A stretch of 19,932 bases of DNA. It comes from Paraglomus occultum. Its lineage: Eukaryota > Glomeromycota > Glomeromycetes > Paraglomerales > Paraglomeraceae. The notes under the pieces are model-generated. The model saw nothing but the letters and a program-made list of their open reading frames with translations. It was not told the DNA's origin and ran no database searches. Below are positions 1-10,087 of the stretch, in pieces (position 1 is the stretch's first letter; every line of letters starts with the position of its first letter). The position numbers and the translations under genes are program-made. The stretch is from contig CAJVPJ010000649.1 in the NCBI GenBank assembly GCA_910592205.1, positions 1-19,932 on the forward strand, in the 5' to 3' direction.

Positions 1-36
1 TATAATTATGTAATCATTGCATTGCCAACCCCTTAC
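1..36 (-). other. Start of second intron of gene A, cut by window edge
   Basis: On the minus strand the sequence right after the last AAAA of exon 2 reads GTAAGG (36 down to 31), the same donor found at the same place in genes B (14883) and C (19566). The in-frame TGA at 14-16 that seems to end the long frame therefore lies in intron sequence. The remaining exons of this gene are outside the window. Confidence 0.8.
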
Positions 37-2476
37 TTTTGTGCATGTAATAAACTTTTTCAAAAAACGCGTTTGTATCCCTGTAGTTATAGTTATGCGG
101 AGTGTTGTTATACTCTTTATACCAAGATGCAGCAGTGTTGTGCCATCTGGTGTAATCATCTGTTCCATACTGATGGTTACACAGTGATTGCCATTGGTTG
201 ATATCATCTAATTTATTCATTGCTCTGTAAGGACAACTATCCACAAGGAGTTTAAACCATTCCACATCAAAGTGCTCAAGTTTGTTTATATATTCATTAA
301 TAACTTCAAATGCCTCTTCTTGCTTGTGTATCCACCTAATATGCCTAATATCTTGTTCAACACCTTTCTTATTCCCCAAACCTAAATGTGCCCTTAAACT
401 TAAATGCCAGGCATCATCATAAATCTTGTTTACTTCAATTGCTGTCTCAGTATCAAACAGTGCTTTTCCAAAATTTTTCGTTTTTATCCTTATCATTGCT
501 CTATTACACAGTGCTTGATAATTTGCAGGATTATCTTGTAATATTTGTGTATAGATGTTCAAAGCCTTTTCAAATTCATTATTGTTATATGCAGTTTTAG
601 CTTTTTGAAACAACCTGTTTGTTGTTAATGATTTCCAAATTGAAAGCAATGTAGATTCAGAACCAGACTTCCCTGCTCTTTTCCTCCCTTTTTGTTTTTT
701 AAGATCATCACACTCATCAAATATTTTTATATCTGTATTGTTTTCAGAATTAGCATTGTAAATGTATTGATCATCAGTCTCTGTAAAATAATGTTGAACA
801 CTATTGTATATTGTCTGTTGTGGTAAATAATACACTTTGTCCTTTTTAATTTCACTTCTGCAGTAAGGGCACTCCAGGTTGTTTAATGATAAAAAAGCTT
901 TTGAACTAATAATATGTTGGCAATTAAGTTGGTAAAAATCACCAACTACTTCACAAGTAATAGCACATGTTAAATCTTCTGCAATATAGTCAATTGGACT
1001 TTTCTCAATGCCTTTTCCTTTTCCTTTCCCTTGGCCATGTTGCTTCATTTTTTGAGTACTTGTTATTATTGGATTTGGTAAACATTTTAAAATCATTTTT
1101 GCTTCAACTTCTAATTTTTCTTTCAGGTAATAGTACATGTTAACCATTCCTGGTACATATTTCTCATCACAACTGGCTATATCATCAGGTGTTGTAATAA
1201 ACAATTCATTATTCTTGATTTCAAGACTCAGTAACACTTCAATGGATTTGAATTGAATAGATTCAGTAATGGCATTATTCAATGAGTCTAATGCTATGTA
1301 ATAGCAAATAGCTTGTGTAATCATGGAATATGTTTTTTGTACAAGTTGCTGGATAATGTCCAAAATACCAAACCAGAGTTCATCACTGACATCCTGATTC
1401 TCTGCTGCATTTTCAGCATAACATAAACTGACATTATACCAGAGATACTCAAGAAGCACTCTTTCTTTGAACTCTGTTGAAATGGCAGACTCTTGTTCAC
1501 ACCATTTATCAAGACTGTCTTGCAATATCATTAGCTGTCTCCAGGTTGCATACCATGGTTTTCCTAATGGTTCAATATGGAATGCTTCTTTGAAATAATT
1601 CCAGGACCTCTCTATGTCAAAATCACCAAGAGGAACATCAACTCCTGTAATTAATTTAATACCAACTTTAGCTAATCCAGGAACAGCAACAAGTAATCCT
1701 TTCAATGCTGCAATGGCCCGATCAATATTAGTATAGTACTGGTTTTCAACACTGCAAACAGTATCTAATGTATTCTTAATGAGCTTGAGAAGATATCTAT
1801 TATTGTAGTTGCATTTAAAGCTGCTGATAGTTTTGTCAGATTCAGTAGATCCTGCGAAATTGTTTTTCCAAGTTTCTTTTCCACACTGCATAATCTTTGA
1901 ATGCGCATTCTTGTATTTGGAAGCGGCTTGTCTGATATTATCAATAAAAGAACGTGTAAATTGACAATTTTTTCGACACATCAGTTCCAGCATAGTAACA
2001 GTAATACGCAATCGCCATTCCAATTTAATAGTCGTTTCTTCTGAAAACACGTTATCGAACCCTTGGGCGCACAGACTCTCCAAAGCAGTATCCAACATCT
2101 CCATCGATACAAAATCTCCTCTATGTTCGAGAATGTGTTTGAGCGCATAAATATTCTGCGGATATTTCAGGTTTGTTAACAATCTCTCTATTTGCGCATC
2201 CGGTGACAAAAGCCCTTGTTCCATTAATTCAAGTATAATTTGTGGAAAACGACCTTTGTTTGCAATGTTGCCTGGCGCCGATGTAGGCGATGTCATCGAG
2301 GAACTTGCTGTTGGCAAGGCGTTTGATACCAAGTTGGTTGTTGAGGTAGAACTCATCGTTGAAGTAGGGATTGAGTTTTCGGTTTTCTACAAGATAAGAT
2401 GTAATAGTCAATAGATAAGTAGATAGAATGTCTCAGCATATGGTCGTTTCCCTATATTCGATACCTCACATGCCAT
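37..2476 (-). CDS. Gene A: RING-like/TPR protein, 3' end outside window
   Basis: Two coding exons are visible. Exon 1 (2476-2465) encodes MACE, exon 2 (2386-37) encodes 783 more codons, and the 78-nt intron between (2464-2387) starts GTATCG and ends TTGTAG in phase 0. This start is chosen because an in-frame TGA lies just upstream, the ATG has A at -3 and G at +4, and gene B has the same MAYE/intron arrangement. Exon 2 begins KTENS, matching ESESS of gene B. The first ~440 residues are a largely helical region of unknown fold. A Gly/Lys linker (GQGKGKGKG) precedes a RING-like module: C478-x3-C482, C493-x-H495, C510-x2-C513, followed by a YYLPQQTIY motif. About three TPR units follow (Asn-Pro and Ala-Leu patterned, e.g. 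NEFEKALNIYTQILQDNP). The module suggests an E3 ligase or scaffold; this is inferred. It is clearly diverged from B and C. Confidence 0.85.
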
Positions 2477-2756
2477 TGTGCAGAGTTGCCAGTCACTTTG
2501 TCACTTTACTAGCACGCCGATCAACATATCTTCTGACGATTATTATATTCCTATTCCTATTGGCTAAGAATTCGCAAGTCAGGCGGTGTGGCATTTGTGT
2601 ACTTTGACAAATTCTCTGTTTGCGCGCGCGCGGAAGAAGGCTTTAGGCAGACGTAATGTAAATACCGATTCTATTTCATAAAAAATAGAGCTTTATACCA
2701 AGTACGTTTTGTTTCAAGCATTGGTTTGGCCGAATTACCCGTACTAACCTGCAACT
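2477..2756. promoter_or_regulatory. Upstream region of gene A, possibly bidirectional
   Basis: This short stretch lies between the start of gene A on the minus strand and a small plus-strand open frame starting at 2757. It contains an alternating GC run at about 2621-2632 and no convincing TATA box. If the plus-strand frame is a gene, this would be a shared promoter; the sequence itself does not prove that. Confidence 0.3.
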
Positions 2757-2924
2757 ATGCTAGAATTCACTGTAGAGGAGACACCCATTTCTCCGAGTAT
2801 GTCTTCGAAGAGGCAGACGTTTCTCGATCCTCGTGGCGTATTAATGTTTGGACGAAGACAGCAAGATCATTCGAGCGCAAGAGAGGTAGTTATATTGTAT
2901 CTCAACGCAAGCGCGAAGCTGTAA
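2757..2924 (+). CDS. Small unrecognised open frame, 55 aa
   Basis: The first ATG after an in-frame TAA (2745-2747) opens a 55-codon frame ending at TAA 2922-2924. The product begins MLEFTVEETPISPSMSSKRQ and has a Ser/Arg-rich centre with a hydrophobic tail (VVILYLNA). Its composition is protein-like and the region is richer in GC than its surroundings. It could be a small gene, a first exon (GTAGTT at 2886 is a weak donor), or chance. A second frame on the same strand is also open here (2726-2929) and ends at a GTGAGT, so the reading frame is not certain. No family is recognised. Confidence 0.28.
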   Translation: MLEFTVEETPISPSMSSKRQTFLDPRGVLMFGRRQQDHSSAREVVILYLNASAKL

Positions 2925-4467
2925 TGTGAGTCAAAGTATTGGGGGTGATTATGTTGAGGGAAAGACATCCTGTGCGCTTTCGAATAAATTAAGCTAGGTA
3001 TTTCCTGATCCTGTGAACGGAATTAGCGATGCATCATTAGTATCAATGTCAAGTAGCAAATTGTATTTCATGGAATGTTGCCAGGACTGACGAGTCAGGA
3101 AGGATGCAGATGTATTGTACCTATCAATCACGAATATCGTTTCTTTAAACGAAAGAGATGTAACCAAGGGATATCTGTATGTTCGTTTATTCGTTATTCT
3201 CGTCGTTTACATCATCCATTTTTGACAAATCTCACATGATACTTTCGCCATTTTTGCTTTTAAGCTTAACATTATAGGATTATTCTAAGCAGGATCAGTA
3301 CGGCAGACGACGACAACGAGTGACGACGACAACCGAACCGGCCGATTGCTTACGGTCCAACTAGGTGATAAAGGAAGGAGGCTTACAAGCCGAAAGAAAG
3401 ATGTGTCAGCCCAAGCGAACTCGTTCGAATCTGGTCACGCCGCGTACCGAAAGTAATATGGCGCGTGCTTCTATGGATGTTATACGATTTACTATAATTG
3501 CGCATAATAATAAGGTGTGACTATGACAACTTTGTTGGATTATTCAACAACTTTTCTCTGGCCATTAGCTGGGATCGAAGAGTCTGTATTGTTATTTTCG
3601 GCGAGCTTTGGATTACGATTATGGTCAATTTGGTTATTGTCAATAAGGAAATGACCAATAAATATAAACCCAACTGGTAAGTATCGTTGTTGTTAAGAGG
3701 AATTGCCGCTGGTTGAGTGAGGGATGAGGTACATGTTTATTGCCACGCTGCCTTATCAAAATCTAATTTACACATAAAAGCTGAAAGGGGTCCGTTATTT
3801 GAGGGGTGTGGAGTAGAATGAGGGGAAAGAGTGGATTGCGATGGTATAGGTTAGGGAATAGGGGAAGCGGGAGTTGTCTGTGCATTTATAACGTATCGAA
3901 TTTATTTTCAAGTGAAAAATTACTATGATTTATTATTTGTAGTTGGAAACTAGGATAGAGGCTCTTGAGCTTTTCCTTAGCGGCAGATGAAATGCAGCTC
4001 GAAAAATTAATCAAACAGGATAACGGGAATCGTGGGCTAGGTCAAACTTATTCCGTATTCTCGGCGAACTCGGCTAATACTGTTCAGAGGGACGATGCGG
4101 CAATTCTGTTCAAGACGGGTGATGTCTTACAATCGATGAAAAGCACCCCCTCCTTCCAATATCCGGTTTCGAACTAATGTTTTGGCGAGGAACGAAGTGG
4201 TGGCTATGTGGAAGTATGTTATTTCGTGGTGCAAAGTATCCATGAACGAGACTTTGAGATTACATTTAAATATTGATAAGAATGTCTGTTTAACGTAGTC
4301 TTGATCCCGGACCAAGCAGAATCGATACCAGCATGTGAAAACTTTTTGTGGTCTTTGTTAGACACAACTTGCGGTTGACGACTCATTTCTGTGCTGTTAC
4401 TACCTAATAAGACTGTGCATTAATGTGCTTTTACATATACCGGTATGTGGAGGATATTTGGAAATAA
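2925..4467. other. No confident gene; scattered coding-like stretches
   Basis: Several short open stretches on the plus strand look protein-like but could not be joined. One at about 3290-3451 is rich in Thr, Asp and Lys. One at 3400-3522 begins MCQPKRTRSN. One at 3498-3680 ends at a good GTAAGT donor (3679). One at 3965-4177 is hydrophilic. They may be exons of one unrecognised plus-strand gene head-to-head with gene A, or a decayed gene. Nothing is recognised by homology. Confidence 0.25.
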
Positions 4468-4698
4468 TATACTGTTGAGGATCAATCGTCTTTTGAGAAT
4501 GGCTTATTTCACTTTCCCGTAGGGATCTGTAAAAGTCTCTGGCCGAAGGCATCAGTTATGGTTGTCATCAAACCGATCCATTCCAACTACGTCGTCGATG
4601 GATATAATCCCATAGGGCGATGGGATATTAGACTGCAACGGGCAGTTTCTTATTCAAATTGTCTGATAATCTTTGAATTGGCAGGATGTCTCGTGTGA
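4468..4698 (+). other. Coding-like open stretch, unrecognised
   Basis: The frame is open from after TAA 4465-4467 to TGA 4696-4698 (76 codons), with its only good ATG at 4558. The part after that ATG begins MVVIKPIHSNYVVDG and has mixed hydrophobic and charged residues ending in a hydrophobic, Cys-containing tail. It is too short to classify and may be an exon or chance. Confidence 0.2.
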
Positions 4699-5340
4699 GT
4701 GACATAAAGACTGCGGCCTGATGTGGAATGAGCGCTCTGTGTTTGCAATGACACGAAGAGAGTTGTTATTGTCGGCTGAATGTTATGCATCGCATAGACG
4801 TTGAAGAATAAGAAAAGTATGGTAACGAGTCGGGAGTCTAATCAAGAGACAACGGGCAGTAAGTGGCTTCATTTAGGTTAAATTTAACATCTGTCGCTAC
4901 TGCATCATTTTACCTCCATATTGCTACTATTGTATTTATCGTTCTTATAGAAGAAAGATTTCCAATAATAAAAAAGTCGGGTATAAAAAGTTCTAGTGTG
5001 AGACAGTTGCATCCAACAAAGCGAAGATGACGCTTGATATAAAGATCGACATCTTTCTTATAACGAGTTTACTTGTGCAAACAACACGGGCATTCCAACC
5101 ATAATGAATAATTGATCTTTGTGCAATATTTATTGTGTTGATACATATTCGTCTAATAATTTTTGAGTGTAATTCTTTTTTCAATAAAAGTACAAACTTT
5201 TTTGTTAAGTTATCGTAATTGTAGGTTAACCATATACCTTAAACTTTAAATCGAACTCTATCACGTTATCTGTATCCCTTTATGTATGAAACACTTATAC
5301 AAGAAATCTTGGTCGGAGTAAGAGGCGACTTGTGCAGTAT

Positions 5341-5362
5341 ACAGTAAACTCGATATAACGGA
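5341..5362 (+). mobile_element. Possible pogo/Fot1-type transposon end
   Basis: The sequence ACAGTAAACTCGATATAACG (5341-5360), preceded by TA, resembles the terminal inverted repeats of pogo/Tigger/Fot1 elements (CAGT near the tip, then a CTCGATATAACGG-like block). A related block, CACAATATACCGGA, follows at about 5400-5413. No matching opposite end was found, so this would be a lone or degraded terminus. Confidence 0.25.
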
Positions 5363-6520
5363 AACTATGTTTCGACCCTCAGTCGAGAGATCGAGTTTCA
5401 CAATATACCGGACATCATGAAAGTACTCTGTTTTATTGGGCATTATGCACTAGATTTAATTATACCATCACATCCATCAAGTGGGAATTGCTCTATACTG
5501 GATATGGGTTATTATCGAAAACGTACGTTTATTATACGGGGAAGCCAATCAATAATAAATAAATAAATTTTTCTGTGTAAGTCTGCTTCTTCTCAATACT
5601 TGTAGGTGGCGATTATGAATAATTACGACAATTTGTTAAGAGTGTACGGTATTTACGCATTTTCTTCTGGACGATTAAAATTATAATTAAAAGCATTATA
5701 GCTAGCTTCGGATGAAGATATTCTTGATTGCTTCTCCTGATGCTTCAAAGTCTAATTCGCCTTAGTAATACTGTAATATAGACATTTTCCTTTACGGATG
5801 AGGATACGGTCACCCTCGACCCATAAGAGAGATTTGTTTCACATGATCTTCGAAAAAAAAGCTAACACTATTACTAAGAAATATTATAACTATACGGTAT
5901 AATGCAAAAAGATTTCTTTTGTTTCAATGTGAAATGTTTTTATTGCACGTTGTATAACTTACATGTTTTCTGTTCCTGAGATCAATTATATCACAAGCGC
6001 GCGGTCTTTTCCGCTGCAATTGATGAGTAGACGCGAATACCGCTCGTAAAGAAGTTATTACTATTAAATGTTGGATAGAATCGGACATGCCGAGGAAGTC
6101 TCAACAGTCGATATTGTTATAGAAGCCTTATGTTTGACAATAAAGCTAAAAGTGACCATTCACATAGTCTTCAACACCAAACTATTCCTCACGTGTAAGC
6201 GGTATCCAAATACATGCATAAAATCGTAATCGTGTCTACATCTCACTCCTCCGTTAAAGCAACCTATTATTCATTACTTCCGACTTTAACCGCATTTTCT
6301 TATATTGTCTCTTTGATTAATTGATCTCGTTTCGCAATATTGTTCGCACGTTTGCATTGAGCAGCGGTGTTAAAATGTTATAATCCGCAGTAATTGATTT
6401 TTATTATTACGAGATCGTGTTGTGCGCGCCTACATTGGTCTGAAAATATACTTGAGATATTGACGAGCCCGGAACACCGATTGATTCTTAAAATATTATT
6501 TTTTTCCTGTCTTAATTCTA

Positions 6521-6585
6521 AACTGAGACAACTGAGTTCTGGACTGGCTAACTGGAAACTGAACTGAGACAGATCCTGAACTCAG
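6521..6585. repeat. Imperfect inverted repeat with nested direct repeat
   Basis: CTGAGTTCTGGA (6532-6543) and TCCTGAACTCAG (6574-6585) are inverted copies differing at one base, separated by 30 bases. AACTGAGACA also occurs twice in direct orientation (6521-6530 and 6562-6571). It could form a hairpin or be the relic of a small mobile element. Confidence 0.4.
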
Positions 6586-7018
6586 ACACAAGTAGTATAT
6601 CGATATTCGTTATTAAATGATAGGTAGTTCAAGATCACGAGAACAGAAGTAACCTCACTCGAGCACTGCAAATGAATTGACTTCACGCTGACAGCATAAC
6701 AATATAGTTTTTTGCCATTACCAATTTTGTTGATATGTTTAAAAAAGGTTTTATTGTCTTCAATTAAATCTGCTTTGCTAATTGGTAAATACAAGCTAGA
6801 TGCCGTCAACATCTTTCTAAAAACCAAAGTATTTTGTCGGCATTACATTTATGACACTGCTGAACAATAAGTTAGTTAAAGTTATCGAAAACATTTTGCG
6901 TTCTATCCAATTCAATGTCGAAGCAAGTATTCTAAAGCATTAAACAAAATAATACATAGATAATAAATAAAAGACCAAAAGGATGAGTTTTACGGTTTGA
7001 GATATTGCATCCGATTAC

Positions 7019-7114
7019 TTACATGATGCAACAGTCCGTAGGTTGAACATCCACAAATGCATTGGAGGGCATGACCTCCTTGAGTGTGGTTCCTGCAACT
7101 ATGGTATCATTTGA
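7019..7114 (-). other. Short frame ending in a CaaX-like CCIM, or exon with GTAAGT donor
   Basis: The minus-strand frame is open from 7114 to a TAA at 7021-7019 (31 codons). It contains TTLKEVMPSNAFVDVQ and ends DCCIM. Read as a terminus this is a CaaX prenylation box, as in small GTPases and fungal G-protein gamma subunits. A TTGCAG acceptor-like site lies just before GAACC. Alternatively GTAAGT (7022-7017) is a splice donor and ATG at 7072 begins a first exon. The plus strand of the same stretch is also open, with a Cys-containing frame, so even the strand is uncertain. Confidence 0.25.
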
Positions 7115-7542
7115 TCAGACATTTAATATTTTAACTGTGAAACACTACAATTTGGATAAAGTAATAGTGCAACTGTGAATATACCCAATCAAGCTTTAAA
7201 GTTCCGATAAAGAATATCGTACAGTAAAATTGCGTATGCAAGTTGTGTAACCCGACGATCGCATTGAAAAAATGGGAAGTAAAAATTATTTTTATTCAAT
7301 GCTAATAAAAGACCTAACCCTTTTCACTCTAATTTACATTTAAACACTTTCATAACTTGTGAAAATAGGCGTTTCGGCGTAAAATAACGTAAGGCTGAAA
7401 CCATTTCGCATTATTCAATTAATGGTACTTCATGTGAAAAAAGTTTTTTGTGTTTAATTCTTGTGCACATCTTGTATGACAATAATGTTTAAAAAAAAGT
7501 GTGTTTGTGACCATATAGTAAATGTACGCCGACGATCATTGA
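7115..7542. other. Intergenic, nothing recognised
   Basis: AT-rich sequence with frequent stops in all frames and several short A or T runs. Upstream exons for the CaaX-like frame were looked for here on the minus strand and none was convincing. Confidence 0.4.
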
Positions 7543-7719
7543 GGCAAACCCACCCCAAGATTTGATGCCAATTCTCAGATAAGAGACAAATTTACGAGGA
7601 CACTAAATAAGCTAAGAGTTCCAGAAAAAAAAAGTTATTCGCATTCAATCGGCAAACGCCCTCAATTGTATGTTTCTCGTTTATTATTAAAAAAAGTTTG
7701 CAGTACGGTTTGGGAATAA
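7543..7719 (+). other. Coding-like open stretch of 58 codons without a start
   Basis: This frame is open from directly after a TGA (7540-7542) to TAA 7717-7719. The product is basic (KPTPRFDANSQIRDKFTRTL then a Lys/Arg-rich second half) and looks more protein-like than the surroundings. It has no Met start, so it would be an internal or terminal exon or a gene fragment. No family is recognised. Confidence 0.2.
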
Positions 7720-8436
7720 ACAAACAACAGTTTGTGTGGCGTTCGGAGTTTCAAAGCCCCCTGAGTTTAGGTTCTTCATATATCGATATTTGGTAATATG
7801 CAGCTGCACGTTGTACATAAAAGACTTTTTGCATACATGTTTTAATCAAAGAAATACGGTTCCATATTACAGTTTTTTGTTTCATATATCGTATTCAGTA
7901 TGACTTGTATCGCTGCCGGCTTTTCATTGTCCCTTTCCCCGCTTTTTTTTTTGTTTCGGATTAAACGAAAGAGAGAAACATTTTAATTTCACGGTTTTCT
8001 TTGATTGTTTGTGAGAGGATGGGTAACCGGTTTGGTACCCCGAATTGAAGTTAGACAGGTACTAATCTTTTCCCATACGGTTAACTTTTTTTAGTAGTCC
8101 AGAAAACAGTCTGTACTTTCCAAATCTTCCACTATTCCATTTATGTTCTAGTTAGATTTTGCAATGGCTAAATTAGAATTACCCCTCCCCAAAAAATGTT
8201 GTTCGTGTGAGCATAAGAAGGTTTATCCAGGCTAATTGGTTAGTTCGATGCCGACAAAAAAAGCACGGTGCATCGATGGGTGCTTAGGCCATAGGGACTT
8301 TTTTTTTTTTCTCATTGGTTTGTGCGAGACACTGCAGAATTTCTTTGTTCGAGTAACGAGCGGAGAAAAAAAAAAGAGTGTGTCAAAGAGCAAGTTGGGA
8401 ACTGTTATCGTTTATCAGTCTTACGTTTCGCCAATT
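7720..8436. other. Intergenic, nothing recognised
   Basis: AT-rich sequence with several homopolymer runs, such as the T run at about 8300-8310 and the A run at about 8365-8374. Overlapping open frames from 8236 on the plus strand start on weak codons and are low in complexity where they cross the T and A runs. Confidence 0.4.
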
Positions 8437-8802
8437 CTATTTGCAAGATTCCGAATCTACCCACAAGACGAAAGTTCTTTGTTTTACTATACCTTCAGCC
8501 ACTTTCAGATCGACTAAAACGTGTTCCTTTTCTGTATCTGCGTCTTTGTCACCTGTGTCGCACGTAATGCAAATATTTACTTACTCGCCTTTTGGTTGCG
8601 CACGGATGGAAATTAAACTCTGAGTTGGTGTTACAACTGGAGCGGTATAATTAACTGAAATCTTGTTAACTTTTCGCTTCTCAAAATTGAATATTGATTC
8701 AAACCTACCCCCCTTGCAACAACGAACGTTTTCATCCATGTTAGCGTCTCTGATGAGATTTGGGCGTAACCCCGTTTCTAATGGGAACACATTAAACGGC
8801 AA
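8437..8802 (-). other. Minus-strand coding-like frame, one in-frame stop overlapping a GTAAGT
   Basis: From 8802 down to TAG 8439-8437 a single frame of 122 codons is broken only by TAA at 8583-8581. The part after the stop reads convincingly like protein (TEKEHVLVDLKVAEGIVKQR). The stop lies within GAGTAAGTAAAT, so GTAAGT may be a splice donor instead of a stop. No acceptor was found that keeps the frame; the nearest, at about 32 nt, leads to a stop. It may be a decaying gene or mis-joined exons. The plus strand is also open in part of this region. No family is recognised. Confidence 0.25.
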
Positions 8803-9223
8803 CTGATCATCTTATCGTCATGCAATCTCTGATAGCGATAATAAGTGTTGGCGTTACACATCTGTCAAAACACGGAAATTTTGCATGAGCCAGTAGAGTT
8901 TTGTTCGATGTTGGATAATAATTCTCAAGTATAAATCAAACCATCGTACATGAAGTGAAAAGTCTCAAGTGATTAAACTGTTTGTTAATCGTCGTTTGAA
9001 TTTCTCAAAAATTCGGTATTCGCGCAAGGTGAATAATATTCTAATAATCTGCTTTTGATAAATATATCGTTATAGTACAAACACTCAAACAGGACGAGAG
9101 AAAAGCTATAGATTATGACTAACTGGCATGCCGTTTTCCTGTACTGACAATATTTGTAACCCTCTCTCTCTCTCTCACTCACAATATAATCAATACTAGC
9201 CACTGTCGTAAACCCGAGCGGCA
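8803..9223. other. Intergenic with a CT microsatellite
   Basis: No gene is recognised. A CT dinucleotide run lies at 9162-9176. The rest is AT-rich with stops in all frames beyond short stretches. Confidence 0.45.
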
Positions 9224-9447
9224 GTGGTCATTCGTGGGGAAACCTCATCGCACAAAAAACCAAAAAAAAAAAAAACCAAAACGAATAACCAGAGCTTTAT
9301 ACGCCAAGCTCGGGTCGCAATAAAACGTGATGGGGTCGTTTACGATGAGGCCATTTACGATGAGGCCATTTACGATAAGGCCAAACCTTTTAAACGAAAA
9401 TTTACGAAAACGTACGCGGAGAGTCTAATTGGTTATAGAATACTCGG
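9224..9447 (+). other. Possible exon with 5-residue repeats, ending at GTGAGT
   Basis: An open frame ends with CTCG followed by GTGAGT (9448-9453), a good donor. It encodes a Lys-rich start (from an A run), then RQARVAIKRDGVVYDEAIYD and a basic tail. Three copies of a five-residue unit (YDEAI type) come from the 15-bp tandem repeat at 9339-9383. The frame has no ATG start, so an upstream exon would be needed. A CTTAAC branch-like site and CAG follow about 36 nt downstream, which is short for an intron here. Unrecognised. Confidence 0.25.
9339..9383 (+). repeat. 15-bp tandem repeat, three copies
   Basis: TTTACGATGAGGCCA occurs at 9339-9353 and 9354-9368, with a third copy at 9369-9383 that differs by one base (G to A). 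The period is a multiple of three, so it preserves the open frame and encodes repeated Tyr-Asp-Glu-Ala-Ile/Lys units. Confidence 0.85.
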
Positions 9448-9453
9448 TGAGTA

Positions 9454-10087
9454 GTGTAATATGCTTAACCACATTTGAACAGAGGAATGGGATGGTAACT
9501 GAAATCTCACATCTCTTTATTCGTGTAGCACCAAGGACGGCTTTCCGAACTTCGAATACTGTCATCGTTTCTAAAGAGAACTTTTCACAGAAAAAAAGAA
9601 AATGGGGAATTATCCTTTGAATTTTCCGACGGGCTTTTTGCATTTATTCTTTTTTCCTTCTTCTCATATTAATATATAAATATATACATTATCTTTTTCT
9701 CACATGAGGGTCATTTAATCTTAGCAATAGTGTTTTCTGTTTTGCTTTTTGTTCTTTTTCTAAACGCAAGATGATCGAATTCGATACTTTTTCGTTTATC
9801 GGCTTTTTGTAATTGGTCTAGTTGCAAAGACCCATTTTTGAATTCTTGTTTTTTTTTTGTCTCTTTGATTGGACTTTCTTGTGAATTGCTTTTTTTTTTT
9901 TTTATTCATCAACTGAATAAATGTATCGAGCTTGTTATATTGGTAATGTGACGTGAGTGCATGCGATGCGTGTTGATAATGAAAACTGGTACCTTTATTT
10001 GAATGTGCACAGTAACACACTAAATTCGGCTACACACATATTATGACTACTGCAAACACACCCCCCAAATGCTTTGATTTCAGTACA
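9454..10087. other. Intergenic; 3' flank of the 10088-10270 gene
   Basis: AT-rich sequence with long T runs (for example about 9891-9903) and overlapping short frames on both strands at 9425-9643 that have no recognisable product. It includes the likely polyadenylation signal of the minus-strand gene at 9994-9999. Confidence 0.4.
9994..9999 (-). terminator. Candidate polyadenylation signal AATAAA
   Basis: TTTATT on the plus strand is AATAAA on the minus strand, 89 nt past the stop of the small gene at 10088-10270. A second AATAAA lies at 9906-9901. In AT-rich DNA such hexamers are common, so the assignment is tentative. Confidence 0.35.

Larger units (their letters stand above)
4699..7018. 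other. Intergenic, no confident gene
   Basis: This is AT-rich sequence with no long frames. The items worth noting are a pogo/Fot1-like terminal sequence at 5341-5362, an imperfect inverted repeat at 6532-6585, and an 81-codon minus-strand frame at 6582-6827. That frame follows a pyrimidine-rich TTTTTAG (acceptor-like) at about 6822-6828 and encodes an unrecognised product. It could be a downstream exon of whatever is read on the minus strand at 7019-7114, but the join is not demonstrated. Confidence 0.4.

Noticed and set aside
388-600. Plus-strand frame inside gene A (and similar antisense or shifted frames inside exon 2 of genes A, B and C)
   Set aside because: They overlap a long conserved coding exon in another frame and have no independent support.
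3400-3470. tRNA-like TTCGAATC segment
   Set aside because: A GTTCGAATC-type box appears near 3421-3430, but no matching A box, acceptor stem or cloverleaf could be drawn.
6582-6827. 81-codon minus-strand frame as a gene
   Set aside because: It has no recognisable motif and ordinary AT-rich composition. It is kept only as a possible downstream exon.
8236-8623. Three overlapping plus-strand frames
   Set aside because: All three frames are open together over part of the region, start on weak codons and cross homopolymer runs. The minus strand looks more protein-like here, so none was called.
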